DNA of 64,000 bases from Candidatus Fermentithermobacillaceae bacterium (lineage in GTDB: Bacteria; Bacillota; Sulfobacillia; Fermentithermobacillales; Fermentithermobacillaceae). The stretch is taken from the NCBI GenBank assembly GCA_018052475.1, contig JAGPNG010000006.1:11071-75070 (forward strand), written 5' to 3'. Every line of letters begins with the position of its first letter. The first letter of the stretch is position 1. A program made the position numbers and the translations under genes. The notes beneath the pieces were generated by a model, which saw only the letters and a program-made list of their open reading frames with translations, was not told the origin of the DNA and ran no database searches. Shown one piece after another: positions 17,258 to 25,722 of this stretch.

Positions 17258-17785
17258 ATGGTGAGATTATTGAGCGAGAGATCCTTTAGTGTAACAACAC
17301 GATCGTCTGAAGAAACTAAGAAACTAGGGAAATTGATAGGGAAACACCTCAAAGGTGGAGAGGTGATCCTGTTAGAGGGGCCGTTAGGCGCTGGCAAGAC
17401 TACTATGGTTCAAGGAATTGCACAAGGATTGGGCATTAGAAAACCTGTGAATAGTCCTAGTTTCGTCTTGGAGAAGATCTATGAGGGTAGGTGCTATCTT
17501 CATCACTTTGATTTCTACCGCTTGGACGAGAAAGAGATAGAAGACGCGGGACTTCTCTTGGATTTGGACCCGGAGGCAGTAGTGGTTATCGAATGGGCCG
17601 ACCGGTTGAGCGGCGAACTAGATAAGGTCACCCTCAGAATTCGTATACACTTTTCTGACAGGCACTTTAGTGAAGGGTCTGTGCTAATAACGGATGACCG
17701 TACCATTGATATTGCTACAGAAGACGAGTCATGGGCTCGGCTAATAGAAGAGTTTGTTGAAAGAGGAAACGAAGAGGATGAATAA
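17258..17785 (+). CDS. tsaE: tRNA t6A biosynthesis ATPase TsaE
   Basis: TsaE is the ATPase of the TsaB-TsaD-TsaE complex that makes threonylcarbamoyladenosine at tRNA position 37. Walker A GPLGAGKTT is at 41-49; NSPSFVLEKIYEG, LHHFDFYRLD and VIEWADR are the family signatures. Length 175 is slightly above the usual 150-160 because of an acidic C-terminal tail. Start ATG 17258 has only a weak ribosome site (GAGAG). The gene overlaps tsaB by 8 bases, so the order tsaE-tsaB-rimI is tightly coupled. Confidence 0.95.
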   Translation: MVRLLSERSFSVTTRSSEETKKLGKLIGKHLKGGEVILLEGPLGAGKTTMVQGIAQGLGIRKPVNSPSFVLEKIYEGRCYLHHFDFYRLDEKEIEDAGLLLDLDPEAVVVIEWADRLSGELDKVTLRIRIHFSDRHFSEGSVLITDDRTIDIATEDESWARLIEEFVERGNEEDE

Positions 17786-18539
17786 CGCAATACTTGCTGT
17801 AGAAACAAGCACAGACTTGCTCGGGGTATCTGTGGTTAACTCAAAGGGCGTGCTCTCTGAGGTTACTACGTCTAGGCCAAGAGTACATTCGGCTATGCTT
17901 TTACCTCTATCTGTAGAGGCCCTAAAGATGGCCGATTTGAGCATTGAAGATATAGATTGTTTTGCGGTATCACATGGGCCCGGTTCGTTTACCGGGTTGA
18001 GAATAGGTTGCGCGAGCGTGCAAGGGATGTCTCTGGCTCTTGGGAAGGGCGTAGTTAAAGTGCCAACTTTTGAAGTGTACCTGAGGCAGTGCAAGGCATA
18101 TGACAAGATAGCAATTGTTCAAGGGAGAGCCAGAGGGCAAACAGTATGCGCTTACTTCGAACGCAGAGAAGTGCTTCCTGAAGATAACCACGCGTTTCCG
18201 TCTAGTTACGGGTATGAAGAGAAGATAAGAATTGGGCCCAGGACTTATGCTGATTTTTGCGGAGAACTGAGAAGAAAGTTAATCGATGGCCCTATTTGGA
18301 TTACGGGAGATGCGGCTCACGATTTCATCGCATATGCTTCAGGGCTTTTACCATATGATATACGTCCCGTAGATGAGTACCTGTTATTGCCAAAGCCCGG
18401 AATAGTTGGGCTGATCGGGCGACAAATGTTTGAGCAAGGGCTGCAAGTTCATCCGTCACTTGCTACTCCAGAGTATTACAGGCGGTCTCAAGCCGAAGTT
18501 TTGTTTTCAGAACGAAGAGACGAAGGTGAAATGTTATGA
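17778..18539 (+). CDS. tsaB: tRNA t6A biosynthesis protein TsaB
   Basis: TsaB is the inactive TsaD-like partner that scaffolds t6A formation. AILAVETSTDLLGVSV opens the ASKHA fold, VSHGPGSFTGLRIGCASVQGM is the hallmark, and the C-terminus is more variable, as usual. The 253-residue product starts at ATG 17778, which lies inside the end of tsaE with AAGAGGAAA upstream; the earlier in-frame ATG would add eight unneeded residues. It overlaps rimI by ATGA. tsaD itself is about 1.6 kb downstream, beyond the convergent pyrF. Confidence 0.93.
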   Translation: MNNAILAVETSTDLLGVSVVNSKGVLSEVTTSRPRVHSAMLLPLSVEALKMADLSIEDIDCFAVSHGPGSFTGLRIGCASVQGMSLALGKGVVKVPTFEVYLRQCKAYDKIAIVQGRARGQTVCAYFERREVLPEDNHAFPSSYGYEEKIRIGPRTYADFCGELRRKLIDGPIWITGDAAHDFIAYASGLLPYDIRPVDEYLLLPKPGIVGLIGRQMFEQGLQVHPSLATPEYYRRSQAEVLFSERRDEGEML

Positions 18540-19036
18540 AGGATTCTTTGAATGTTGCGATAAGAGAGATGACTCTTCACGACCTTGATGGGGTTCTTGC
18601 CATAGAGAGTCAATCATATCCAACACCGTGGTCCAGGAGAGCATTTGAATCAGAACTTCGGGACAACGTCTACGCCCATTACTTCGTAGCTGAGTACGAA
18701 GACCAGATCGTAGGCTACTTTGGCATGTGGATCATACTGGACGAAGCCCACATCACTAATATAGCTGTAAGCCCTAAGATGAGACGTCAAGGAATAGGAG
18801 AAAAGATGCTAAGATTTGCCTTTGAAAAAGCCAGAGAACTCGGTGCTTCTAAAATGACCTTGGAAGTCAGAGTTTCTAACCATCAGGCACAAAACCTATA
18901 TAGAAAGCTGGGCTTCGTAGAACGAGGGATCAGGAAAGGATACTATACTGACACCAATGAAGATGCCCTTATAATGTGGAAGGATGATCTTGGGCCGTCA
19001 ACCCCTCAGTCAGAGCAGTTAAAGTGGATGGTGTAA
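18536..19036 (+). CDS. rimI: Ribosomal protein S18 alanine N-acetyltransferase
   Basis: A GNAT-family acetyltransferase of 166 residues. IREMTLHDLDGVLAIE, the acetyl-CoA loop RRQGIGEKML (about 83-92) and NLYRKLGFVERGIRKGYY identify RimI, which acetylates the N-terminus of S18; some RimI also act on other proteins. The ATGA overlap with tsaB fits the common tsaE-tsaB-rimI-tsaD cluster, here interrupted by pyrF on the other strand. The gene converges on pyrF with a 36-base gap and no clear hairpin. Confidence 0.93.
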   Translation: MKDSLNVAIREMTLHDLDGVLAIESQSYPTPWSRRAFESELRDNVYAHYFVAEYEDQIVGYFGMWIILDEAHITNIAVSPKMRRQGIGEKMLRFAFEKARELGASKMTLEVRVSNHQAQNLYRKLGFVERGIRKGYYTDTNEDALIMWKDDLGPSTPQSEQLKWMV

Positions 19037-19072
19037 AGGGTGCAATATACAATCCTATGGCTGCAAACAGGG

Positions 19073-19996
19073 TTAGATTAGTGAAATTGCCGAGTTTATA
19101 TCGTCGCGTGCTTTCAAAGCAGCTCCTTCGATTGCGCGGGTCACTTGTTCCGCCGTGGGACGTGAGTTTTCCAGTTTCTCGTAGGCAAATATGATTTGCC
19201 TTGATGAAGACACTATTGCACCTTTTCCGTCAGAAGTAAAGGCTGCTCTTACATCGGCGGCCGTGCCCCCTTGTGCTCCATAACCAGGAAGAAGGAAGAT
19301 TGTTCGGGGCATGATCTGTCTCAAACGAACCATACTTTCGGGGTGCGTAGCGCCAACCACCGCTCCAATATTGGATAATCCGCAGGCACCTAGGTTTTTG
19401 TCCCCGAGAGTGGCGATTTCTGCGCCGATTATCTCAGATACTGTGGCAACCTGTCTTTGGCCTGTATTTAAGACCCTGAGGTCTTGAAACGCCGAAGACC
19501 CAGGGTTGGATGTTTTTACGAGCACAAACAGCCCGCAGTTGTTCTTGTCTGCGGTCTCGACAAATGGGGCAAGCGTATCGGGGCCCAGAAAAGGATTAAC
19601 GGTTAAAGCATCTGCGAAGAAATCAGATCCGGACTCTAGATATGCAGCACTGTAAGCGGAGGCTGTATTGCCAATATCGCCTCTTTTGGCGTCAAGAATA
19701 ACTGGGATGTCAAACGAACGGGCATAAGTGATCACTCGTGAAAGAACTGAAAGACCCATGATGCCCATGCACTCGAAAAAGGCGGCTTGAGGTTTTATGG
19801 CGCATGCGTAGTCTTTGGCTACATCCACTATGGTGCGGCAGAAAGCCTCCAAAACGTATTCTGAAGACTTGCCCCCAAAGGCCTGTTTGAGCCCTGACTG
19901 GGGAGAAAAAACGCGCTTGGGATCAGGATCAATACCGATTACAATCCTGGAGCCTACTTTGTCAATCCTGTCCTGGAGTCTGTCTGCAAAGTGCAT
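19073..19996 (-). CDS. pyrF: Orotidine 5'-phosphate decarboxylase (long form)
   Basis: This enzyme decarboxylates OMP to UMP in pyrimidine synthesis. RIVIGIDPDPKR at the N-terminus and VILDAKRGDIGNTASAYS, with the Lys of DAKRGD, form the active site. FLLPGYGAQGG is the C-terminal phosphate site. At 307 residues it is the long PyrF type found in Clostridia, actinobacteria and others. AAGGTGGG lies 9 bases before the ATG. It is transcribed against its neighbours, inserted between rimI and tsaD, and no other pyrimidine gene is near. Confidence 0.95.
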   Translation of the reverse strand: MHFADRLQDRIDKVGSRIVIGIDPDPKRVFSPQSGLKQAFGGKSSEYVLEAFCRTIVDVAKDYACAIKPQAAFFECMGIMGLSVLSRVITYARSFDIPVILDAKRGDIGNTASAYSAAYLESGSDFFADALTVNPFLGPDTLAPFVETADKNNCGLFVLVKTSNPGSSAFQDLRVLNTGQRQVATVSEIIGAEIATLGDKNLGACGLSNIGAVVGATHPESMVRLRQIMPRTIFLLPGYGAQGGTAADVRAAFTSDGKGAIVSSSRQIIFAYEKLENSRPTAEQVTRAIEGAALKARDDINSAISLI

Positions 19997-20136
19997 CTTT
20001 GGTATCCCACCTTATGCGACCTATTTGGCACTGTAATCTCGGGATCATAGAAAAGATTATCAATACAAGCGCAAGCTTTCAATAGCAGATAAGTCTATCG
20101 TCCTGACGAAATTCTGGTAAAGCCTTCGGATCACAG

Positions 20137-20142
20137 TATAAT
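20137..20142 (+). promoter_or_regulatory. Probable -10 box of tsaD
   Basis: TATAAT lies 28 bases before ATG 20171, in the divergent gap with pyrF. The best -35 (TCTGGT at 20113) is poor. It would give a leader of about 20 bases containing the ribosome site AAGAGGTG. Confidence 0.4.
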
Positions 20143-20170
20143 TGTTGTAGACTTCTAAGAGGTGATAGAA

Positions 20171-21199
20171 ATGCTTATCCTTGGGATCGACACATCCTGC
20201 GACGATACTTCATGTGCCGTGGTCGAAAATGGGACGAAGATACTGTCTAACGTGGTTTCTTCGCAAACAGACATTCATTCAAAATACGGAGGCGTTGTTC
20301 CCGAAATAGCTTCAAGGCGCCACATCGAGATGATGGTACCGGTTACGGAACGGTGCCTTGCCGAAGCGGGAATAGAACTTTCGGATGTTAATGCCGTGTC
20401 AGTAACTCACGGGCCCGGCTTAATAGGGGCACTTCTTGTAGGGACATCCTTTGCAAAGTCCTTAGCCTATACGCTTGGCGTTCCTCTTGTGCCTGTGCAC
20501 CATCTGGTAGGGCACATCTATGCCAATTTTCTGCGGGAAGATCAACCCGCATTCCCGGTTCTAAACCTTGTGGTTTCAGGTGGTCACTCAGAACTCATCT
20601 TGATGAAAGGCCATGGACAATTTGATATCATCTCGCAGACCTTAGATGACGCCGCAGGAGAAGTTTTTGATAAGGTTGCTCGAGAATTGGGCTTGCCATT
20701 TCCTGGGGGGCCTCATTTGGATGAACTCGCCGAAATGGGAGATCCAGAGAGCATATTCTTTCCTCTGCCAAAAATCCAAGGAGTGAAGCACGCATATAGT
20801 TTCTCCGGCATAAAGACTCGTGCTATTTTGGAGTTTGAGGCGAGGGGGAGAAGTCAAGAGGTCATTCCGGACCTATGCGCAAGTTTCAGGAAAGCGGTTG
20901 TAGAGCAGTTGCTCCATCCTGTGGATGAGGTTATGAAGGATATAAAGGCAAACAGTTTTGCAATCTCAGGTGGAGTCGCAGCCAATAGGTTGTTGAGAAA
21001 GGAAGCCAAACTTCTATGCGACAGGCTTGGAGTTCCTCTTTACATCCCGCAGATAGAACTATGCACAGATAATGGGGCCATGATATCTGCCGCAGGTTTC
21101 TTTAAGTATCATTGCACTGGCAGTGACATTGCAGATTGGTTGTACCTAAGCCCTTCCGCAGGGCTTGAATTGGAGTCGTGGAGGGAAAGCAACTCATGA
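20171..21199 (+). CDS. tsaD: tRNA N6-adenosine threonylcarbamoyltransferase TsaD
   Basis: TsaD transfers the threonylcarbamoyl group to A37 of ANN-decoding tRNAs. ILGIDTSCDDTSCAVV starts the ASKHA fold. H111 and H115 in VHHLVGHIYANF bind the metal, VVSGGHSELI and DDAAGEVFDKVARELGL follow, and FSGIKTR and SGGVAANRLLR complete the pattern. Length 342 is normal. ATG 20171 is preferred over GTG 20162 because AAGAGGTG ends about 6 bases before it. It overlaps the following radical SAM gene by ATGA. Confidence 0.97.
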   Translation: MLILGIDTSCDDTSCAVVENGTKILSNVVSSQTDIHSKYGGVVPEIASRRHIEMMVPVTERCLAEAGIELSDVNAVSVTHGPGLIGALLVGTSFAKSLAYTLGVPLVPVHHLVGHIYANFLREDQPAFPVLNLVVSGGHSELILMKGHGQFDIISQTLDDAAGEVFDKVARELGLPFPGGPHLDELAEMGDPESIFFPLPKIQGVKHAYSFSGIKTRAILEFEARGRSQEVIPDLCASFRKAVVEQLLHPVDEVMKDIKANSFAISGGVAANRLLRKEAKLLCDRLGVPLYIPQIELCTDNGAMISAAGFFKYHCTGSDIADWLYLSPSAGLELESWRESNS

Positions 21200-22536
21200 T
21201 TCTTACACCTACGCCTACACCATCTATAGATGCGCTTTTGTATCACGCGGAAAAAGAGGGAATATTGCCTATCACCTCGGTGTGCAATATGAACTGCGTT
21301 TTTTGTTCCAACAAATATAATCCGAAAGGGTGCGAGGTCTTGAGCATCCCTTCTCGGTCTTTGAGGGAGATCGAGGAAACAATCCTTTGGCTAGGTAGTA
21401 CCAGAGGCCCTATAGTCATCGGCGAGTCTGTCACAAGGATTAACGAAGGAGAACCTCTGACCCATCCGGAGTTTCTCGAAATCGTAAAGGCGGTGCGCCG
21501 GGCCTATCCGGATCGCACTATCAGCGTAACTACCAATGCCACCTTGTTCACAGAGGATCTGATTGAAGAGATTTCAGAAATAGGGGACGTTGAATTTGTT
21601 GTATCACTCAATACTGTAGGATACAGAAAAGAGGTAATGGGGGATACAGAGCCTGAAAAGACCCTTAGGAATGTGGCGTTATTAGGATCCAAGATCCCAT
21701 TCGAAGGTAGCATTGTTGCTTTGCCTTTCCTAACCGGTTGGCAGGACATTACTGAAACAGCTATGTTTCTTACGGAATCAGGCGCTACGACCATAAGATT
21801 GCTGGCACCGGGTTTTTCAAAACTCCATCCGCTGAGTTCAAAGGTTTCCGGGACCTTATGGGATGATCTCTTTGCGCTTAGTATCGAATTGACCAGGAAA
21901 ACGAAGACTCCCGTTCTCTTTGAGCCTCCGCGACTTAAAGACTTAGTGCCAGAGGTCATGGATGTTCTTCCGAGGTCTCCGGCGAGGAAAGCGGGCCTGA
22001 GATCCCAAGATGTGATCACCATGGTGCGCGGCGAAGAAGTGTTTTCCCGGACTCACGCGTTTACGACTTTGAGAGAATTCGAGAATCCTAAGCTAACATA
22101 TGAAAGAGATGGAGTGTTTTACGACACTGTCCTTTACAAAGAAAAATACGTTTCCCCCGGTCTTATAATGTATGATGACCTCGCTCCCGAAGATTGGTTC
22201 GAATGGGAACGCAAGGCTAGAGTGCGGCGAAGAAAAGCGCTAATCCTCACATCAAGGCTGGCAAAACCGCTCATAGAAAGTGCCCTCGTAAAGCGAGGAT
22301 TATCCGCGAGGGTAGAGGCAGTACCTTCTCTTTTCTTCGGGGGAAACATCCAAGCGGCAGGTTTGCTCACTGTGCGGGATTTTCTTTCGGTGTACGAGGA
22401 TGTTGCCTCGTCGGGTTTTTTGCCAGATGTCATCACCTTGCCTAAACGCGCATTTGATCCGTGGGGGAGAGACCTAGAAGGTGTCAGGTACAAGGAACTT
22501 GAGATGATAACTGGACGCCCGGTGGTTCTAGGGTAA
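21196..22536 (+). CDS. Radical SAM protein with internal PDZ-like and DUF512-like domains
   Basis: A 446-residue protein. C30, C34 and C37 (CNMNCVFC) are the radical SAM cluster ligands; SVTTNATLF and the following strands fit the SAM barrel. Residues about 250-290 (DVLPRSPARKAGLRSQDVITMVRGEEV) look like a PDZ domain, and the end (FFGGNIQAAGLLTVRDFL, then TLPKRAFDPWG) resembles the DUF512 C-terminus. In ordinary DUF512 proteins the PDZ comes first; here the SAM domain comes first. The substrate is unknown. The ATGA overlap with tsaD and a GAGGGAAAG ribosome site fix the start, and suggest, without proof, a tRNA or translation link. Confidence 0.8.
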   Translation: MILTPTPTPSIDALLYHAEKEGILPITSVCNMNCVFCSNKYNPKGCEVLSIPSRSLREIEETILWLGSTRGPIVIGESVTRINEGEPLTHPEFLEIVKAVRRAYPDRTISVTTNATLFTEDLIEEISEIGDVEFVVSLNTVGYRKEVMGDTEPEKTLRNVALLGSKIPFEGSIVALPFLTGWQDITETAMFLTESGATTIRLLAPGFSKLHPLSSKVSGTLWDDLFALSIELTRKTKTPVLFEPPRLKDLVPEVMDVLPRSPARKAGLRSQDVITMVRGEEVFSRTHAFTTLREFENPKLTYERDGVFYDTVLYKEKYVSPGLIMYDDLAPEDWFEWERKARVRRRKALILTSRLAKPLIESALVKRGLSARVEAVPSLFFGGNIQAAGLLTVRDFLSVYEDVASSGFLPDVITLPKRAFDPWGRDLEGVRYKELEMITGRPVVLG

Positions 22537-22548
22537 AGAAAAGGAGGA

Positions 22549-22596
22549 ATGGTTCCTATTATTGGAGAAGACTTACGGGTAGGGGAAACTATGTGA
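22549..22596 (+). other. 15-codon micro-ORF with perfect ribosome site
   Basis: AAAGGAGGA stands directly before ATG 22549, followed by an open reading frame MVPIIGEDLRVGETM and TGA. It lies between the radical SAM gene and the first M42 peptidase. The ribosome site is stronger than those of many real genes here, but spacing to the ATG is very short. It may be a leader peptide, a gene remnant or chance. Confidence 0.25.
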
Positions 22597-22637
22597 TGTT
22601 TCAGAAGGCAAAGTGTTTTTAGGAGGTTGAGAACAAA

Positions 22638-23699
22638 GTGGATGTGAAGCAATTCCTTAAAGAAGCATCCATGGCCCATGGGGTGAGCGGTTTCGAGTTT
22701 GCGAACATTGCAGACCTTGTCAAGGACGCAATGTCGGGACTGGTTGACGAAATTCGCGGAGATGCCCTTGGCAATGTTATTGGAGTGCGGTATGGAGAAG
22801 GCTCCGAACCAAGACCCAAGATAATGCTGGCCGGGCATATGGACGAAATCGGGCTTATCATCACCAAAATCGAAGAAGGCGGCTTCCTTAGGTTCTCCCA
22901 AGTAGGAGGAGTAGACCCTCGGATACTCCCAGGGCATGAAGTTGTTGTGTATGGAAAGAAGCCTCTGACCGGCGTCATCGGGGTAAAGCCTCCTCACTTG
23001 ACGTCCAGAGAGGAAGCAAGGAAAGCCCATAAGATGGAAGACCTGTTCGTCGACGTGGGTATTCCCGAAAACGAGGTTAGACAGCTAGTCAAGGTAGGCG
23101 ATGTTGTGACATTCAAGCGTCAGGTAACCGAGCTTTTGCAAGATGCTATGGCCGGGAAGTCTTTCGATGATCGGGCAGGTGTCGCCGTGATCCTTGTTTG
23201 TCTTGAGGAACTCGGGCGCTACAAAGTGAATGCTGATGTGTATGCTGTTGCTACCACACAGGAAGAGGTAGGTTTGAGAGGTGCGCTCGCATCTACATAC
23301 AATGTCGTTCCCGATATAGGCATAGCTATTGATGTTTGTCATGCAGAAACCCCGGGTGTTCCTGATTGGAAGACTTCATCTATGGGAAAAGGCCCATCTA
23401 TTACACAGGGTGGAAACATTCATCCCAAAGTGTATGCGGGACTCAGCAAGGCAGCAAAGGAACTGGGCATTGCGGTTCAGCCGGATGTGGCGCCTGCAGC
23501 GACCGGAACTGATGCATGGGCCATACAAGTGTCTCGTTCAGGTGTAGCTACAGGCTTGGTTTCAATCCCGGAAAGATACATGCATACTTCCGTGGAGACC
23601 CTCTCGTTAGGAGACGTAGATAAGGCCGGGAGACTCATTGCTAGGTTTATATCATCAGTCGACACGGCTTTTGTGAAGGAGTTGAAGACATGGACCTAA
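22638..23699 (+). CDS. M42 family metallo-aminopeptidase 1
   Basis: A 353-residue dinuclear-metal aminopeptidase of the M42 (tetrahedral TET-like) family. H67 in LAGHMDEIGL and the Asp of SFDDRAG are metal ligands, QEEVGLRGA holds the catalytic Glu pair, IAIDVCHAE the next Asp, and RYMHTSVE the last His. M42 enzymes trim peptides from the N-terminus in the cytoplasm as large complexes. Start is GTG, with AGGAGGT 10 bases upstream. It is the first of three M42 paralogues in a row, which overlap each other by 10 and 4 bases. Confidence 0.93.
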   Translation: MDVKQFLKEASMAHGVSGFEFANIADLVKDAMSGLVDEIRGDALGNVIGVRYGEGSEPRPKIMLAGHMDEIGLIITKIEEGGFLRFSQVGGVDPRILPGHEVVVYGKKPLTGVIGVKPPHLTSREEARKAHKMEDLFVDVGIPENEVRQLVKVGDVVTFKRQVTELLQDAMAGKSFDDRAGVAVILVCLEELGRYKVNADVYAVATTQEEVGLRGALASTYNVVPDIGIAIDVCHAETPGVPDWKTSSMGKGPSITQGGNIHPKVYAGLSKAAKELGIAVQPDVAPAATGTDAWAIQVSRSGVATGLVSIPERYMHTSVETLSLGDVDKAGRLIARFISSVDTAFVKELKTWT

Positions 23700-24709
23700 A
23701 GACCCTAACATCCCTCGCAGGTGTTTCAGGAAACGAATACGAAGTGCGGAATCAGATAATCGCAGAACTTGAACGGATGGGGATCTCATATGAGTGTGAT
23801 GTCTTGGGAAATGTAATAGCTAAGAAGGGTTCCAAGGGGCCCAAGGTAATTATAGATGCTCATATGGACGAAGTTGGGCTGGTAATTACATACATTGAGA
23901 AGAACGGGTTCCTCCGATTTGCAACAGTAGGCGGCATCGACCCCAGAGTATTAGTTTCCAAGCGTATTCTAATCGGAAAAGATAGAGTACCCGGAGTGAT
24001 AGGGGCTAAAGCCATACATCTTCAGGAACGCGATGAGCGTACCAGAGTAATACCTTTGGATCAGCTTTTCATCGATATCGGAGCAGGCTCACAGGAAGAA
24101 GCCCAGAAGAAAGTTGCCGTGGGCGACTATGCAGTTTTTGACACAGAATACGAGGAGATATCTTGTGGAATTGTAAAAGCCAAAGCTTTGGACGACAGAG
24201 TTGGTTGCGCCATATTGCTAGAGGTCCTCAAGGAGCCGTGGGAAGATATCCAGCTTAATGCTGTGTTTGCCGTGCAAGAAGAAGTAGGGCTAAGAGGAGC
24301 ACGAGTAGCAGCGTTTGATATAGAGCCTGACATGGGCTTGGCTATTGAGGGAACCGTCTGCGCCGATATTCCCGGTACGGACAAAGAGTTCCAAGCTACC
24401 CGGATTGGCAAAGGCGCTGCCCTTAGCATTATGGATGGTGGCTCCATACCGAATCAAGCGATGCTTAAGGAACTTATTAGACTCGCCGACGAAAACAACG
24501 TACCCATCCAGTTCAGGGAAGCTACCTCTGGTGGAAATGATGCAGGGGCAATTCAACAATCTAAGTCAGGATGTCCCGTTGCATCTGTTTCTGTGCCTTG
24601 CCGTTACATACACACGCCGTGTTCTATTATGTCGATGTCTGATTTTGAAGCAGCGAAGAAACTCGTGACCCTTTTCTTGAAAAGTGTTGAAGGAGGTTTT
24701 AGACCATGA
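23690..24709 (+). CDS. M42 family metallo-aminopeptidase 2
   Basis: A 339-residue paralogue of its neighbours, with all metal ligands present: DAHMDEVGL, ALDDRVGC, VQEEVGLRGARVAA, LAIEGTVCAD and RYIHTPCSI. The fourth ligand region reads AIEGT, with Glu where the flanking copies have Asp (AIDVC, AFDVT). This could alter metal preference. The ATG lies within the end of copy 1. Tandem M42 genes usually give hetero-oligomeric peptidases of complementary specificity; that is known from related families and inferred here. Confidence 0.93.
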   Translation: MDLKTLTSLAGVSGNEYEVRNQIIAELERMGISYECDVLGNVIAKKGSKGPKVIIDAHMDEVGLVITYIEKNGFLRFATVGGIDPRVLVSKRILIGKDRVPGVIGAKAIHLQERDERTRVIPLDQLFIDIGAGSQEEAQKKVAVGDYAVFDTEYEEISCGIVKAKALDDRVGCAILLEVLKEPWEDIQLNAVFAVQEEVGLRGARVAAFDIEPDMGLAIEGTVCADIPGTDKEFQATRIGKGAALSIMDGGSIPNQAMLKELIRLADENNVPIQFREATSGGNDAGAIQQSKSGCPVASVSVPCRYIHTPCSIMSMSDFEAAKKLVTLFLKSVEGGFRP

Positions 24710-25701
24710 AGGAACTTATAAAGAAACTTACCGAGGGCTTTGGGCCTTCCGGGTTTGAAGAACCAATCCGACAGATTATCCGCGAAGAAGTAGAGCCTTT
24801 TGTCGATGAGATTAGAGTAGATGCTCTTGGAAACCTGATCTGTTTCAAGAAAGGCAACGGCGGGAAGAAAATCTTGCTTGACGCGCACATGGATGAGATA
24901 GGCGTTATTGTGACCCATATTGATGAGAACGGGTTTCTGCGCTTTGGGAATATAGGCGGTGTGAATCCTGTGGTCGCTTTGGGCCAAAGGGTTTACTTCG
25001 AAAACGGTGTTTGCGGCGTCATCGGATGTGAGGCCTTAGAAGATCCGAAGGACCTTAAGCTGAACAAGTTTTTTATAGACATCGGCGCTAAGAGCCGAGA
25101 AGAGGCTTCGGAACAAGTCAGGGTAGGACAAAGCGCCGCTTTCCTTCAAAATGCGATCGATCTGGGCAACGGCAGGATGATGGCAAAAGCTATGGATGAT
25201 CGGATTGGATGCGTGGTAATAGTCGAAGTACTAAAGAAACTCAAGTCCGTAGAACATGACATCTATGCGGTTTTTGCCACGCAGGAAGAAGTTGGACTTA
25301 GAGGCGCGAGAGTCGCTGCTTTTGGCATAGAGCCGGACGTAGGCATCGCGTTTGATGTAACAGGTACGGGGGATACTCCAAAGGCTCGTACAATGGATGT
25401 TTCGCTTGGTAAAGGAGCCGCCATAAAGGTTAAGGATTCCAGTCTGATATGTCATCCGGGGTTGAGGGAGTATCTGGTCAAACTCGCTCAAGAGAATGGG
25501 ATTCCGTATCAATTAGAAGTGTTGGAATACGGAGGCACAAATGCGTCTGCCATACAAATGACCAAGGCTGGTATCCCGGCAGGTGTGATTTCAATACCAT
25601 CGCGGTACATCCATACTCCAGGAGAGGTTGTTGACCTTAATGATGTGACAGCTTGTATTGATCTTTGTGTAGCTGCATGCCATAGCTCCTTGGATTTCTA
25701 G
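24706..25701 (+). CDS. M42 family metallo-aminopeptidase 3
   Basis: A 331-residue M42 peptidase: LDAHMDEIGVI, AMDDRIGC, TQEEVGLRGARVAAFG, IAFDVTGTGDTP and RYIHTPGEVV. It starts in an ATGA overlap with copy 2, preceded by GAAGGAGGT. The three copies are clearly related throughout, so this is a local triplication rather than three independent acquisitions, although divergence is already considerable. tldD follows after 21 bases, so one transcript probably covers all five peptidase genes. Confidence 0.93.
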   Translation: MKELIKKLTEGFGPSGFEEPIRQIIREEVEPFVDEIRVDALGNLICFKKGNGGKKILLDAHMDEIGVIVTHIDENGFLRFGNIGGVNPVVALGQRVYFENGVCGVIGCEALEDPKDLKLNKFFIDIGAKSREEASEQVRVGQSAAFLQNAIDLGNGRMMAKAMDDRIGCVVIVEVLKKLKSVEHDIYAVFATQEEVGLRGARVAAFGIEPDVGIAFDVTGTGDTPKARTMDVSLGKGAAIKVKDSSLICHPGLREYLVKLAQENGIPYQLEVLEYGGTNASAIQMTKAGIPAGVISIPSRYIHTPGEVVDLNDVTACIDLCVAACHSSLDF

Positions 25702-25722
25702 CCGGGAAGGGGCGTTGCCACA

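Noticed and set aside
22134-23030. 298-codon minus-strand frame over the radical SAM and M42 genes
   Set aside because: Its sequence has no domain pattern, and both plus-strand genes it covers have full motifs. A shadow frame.
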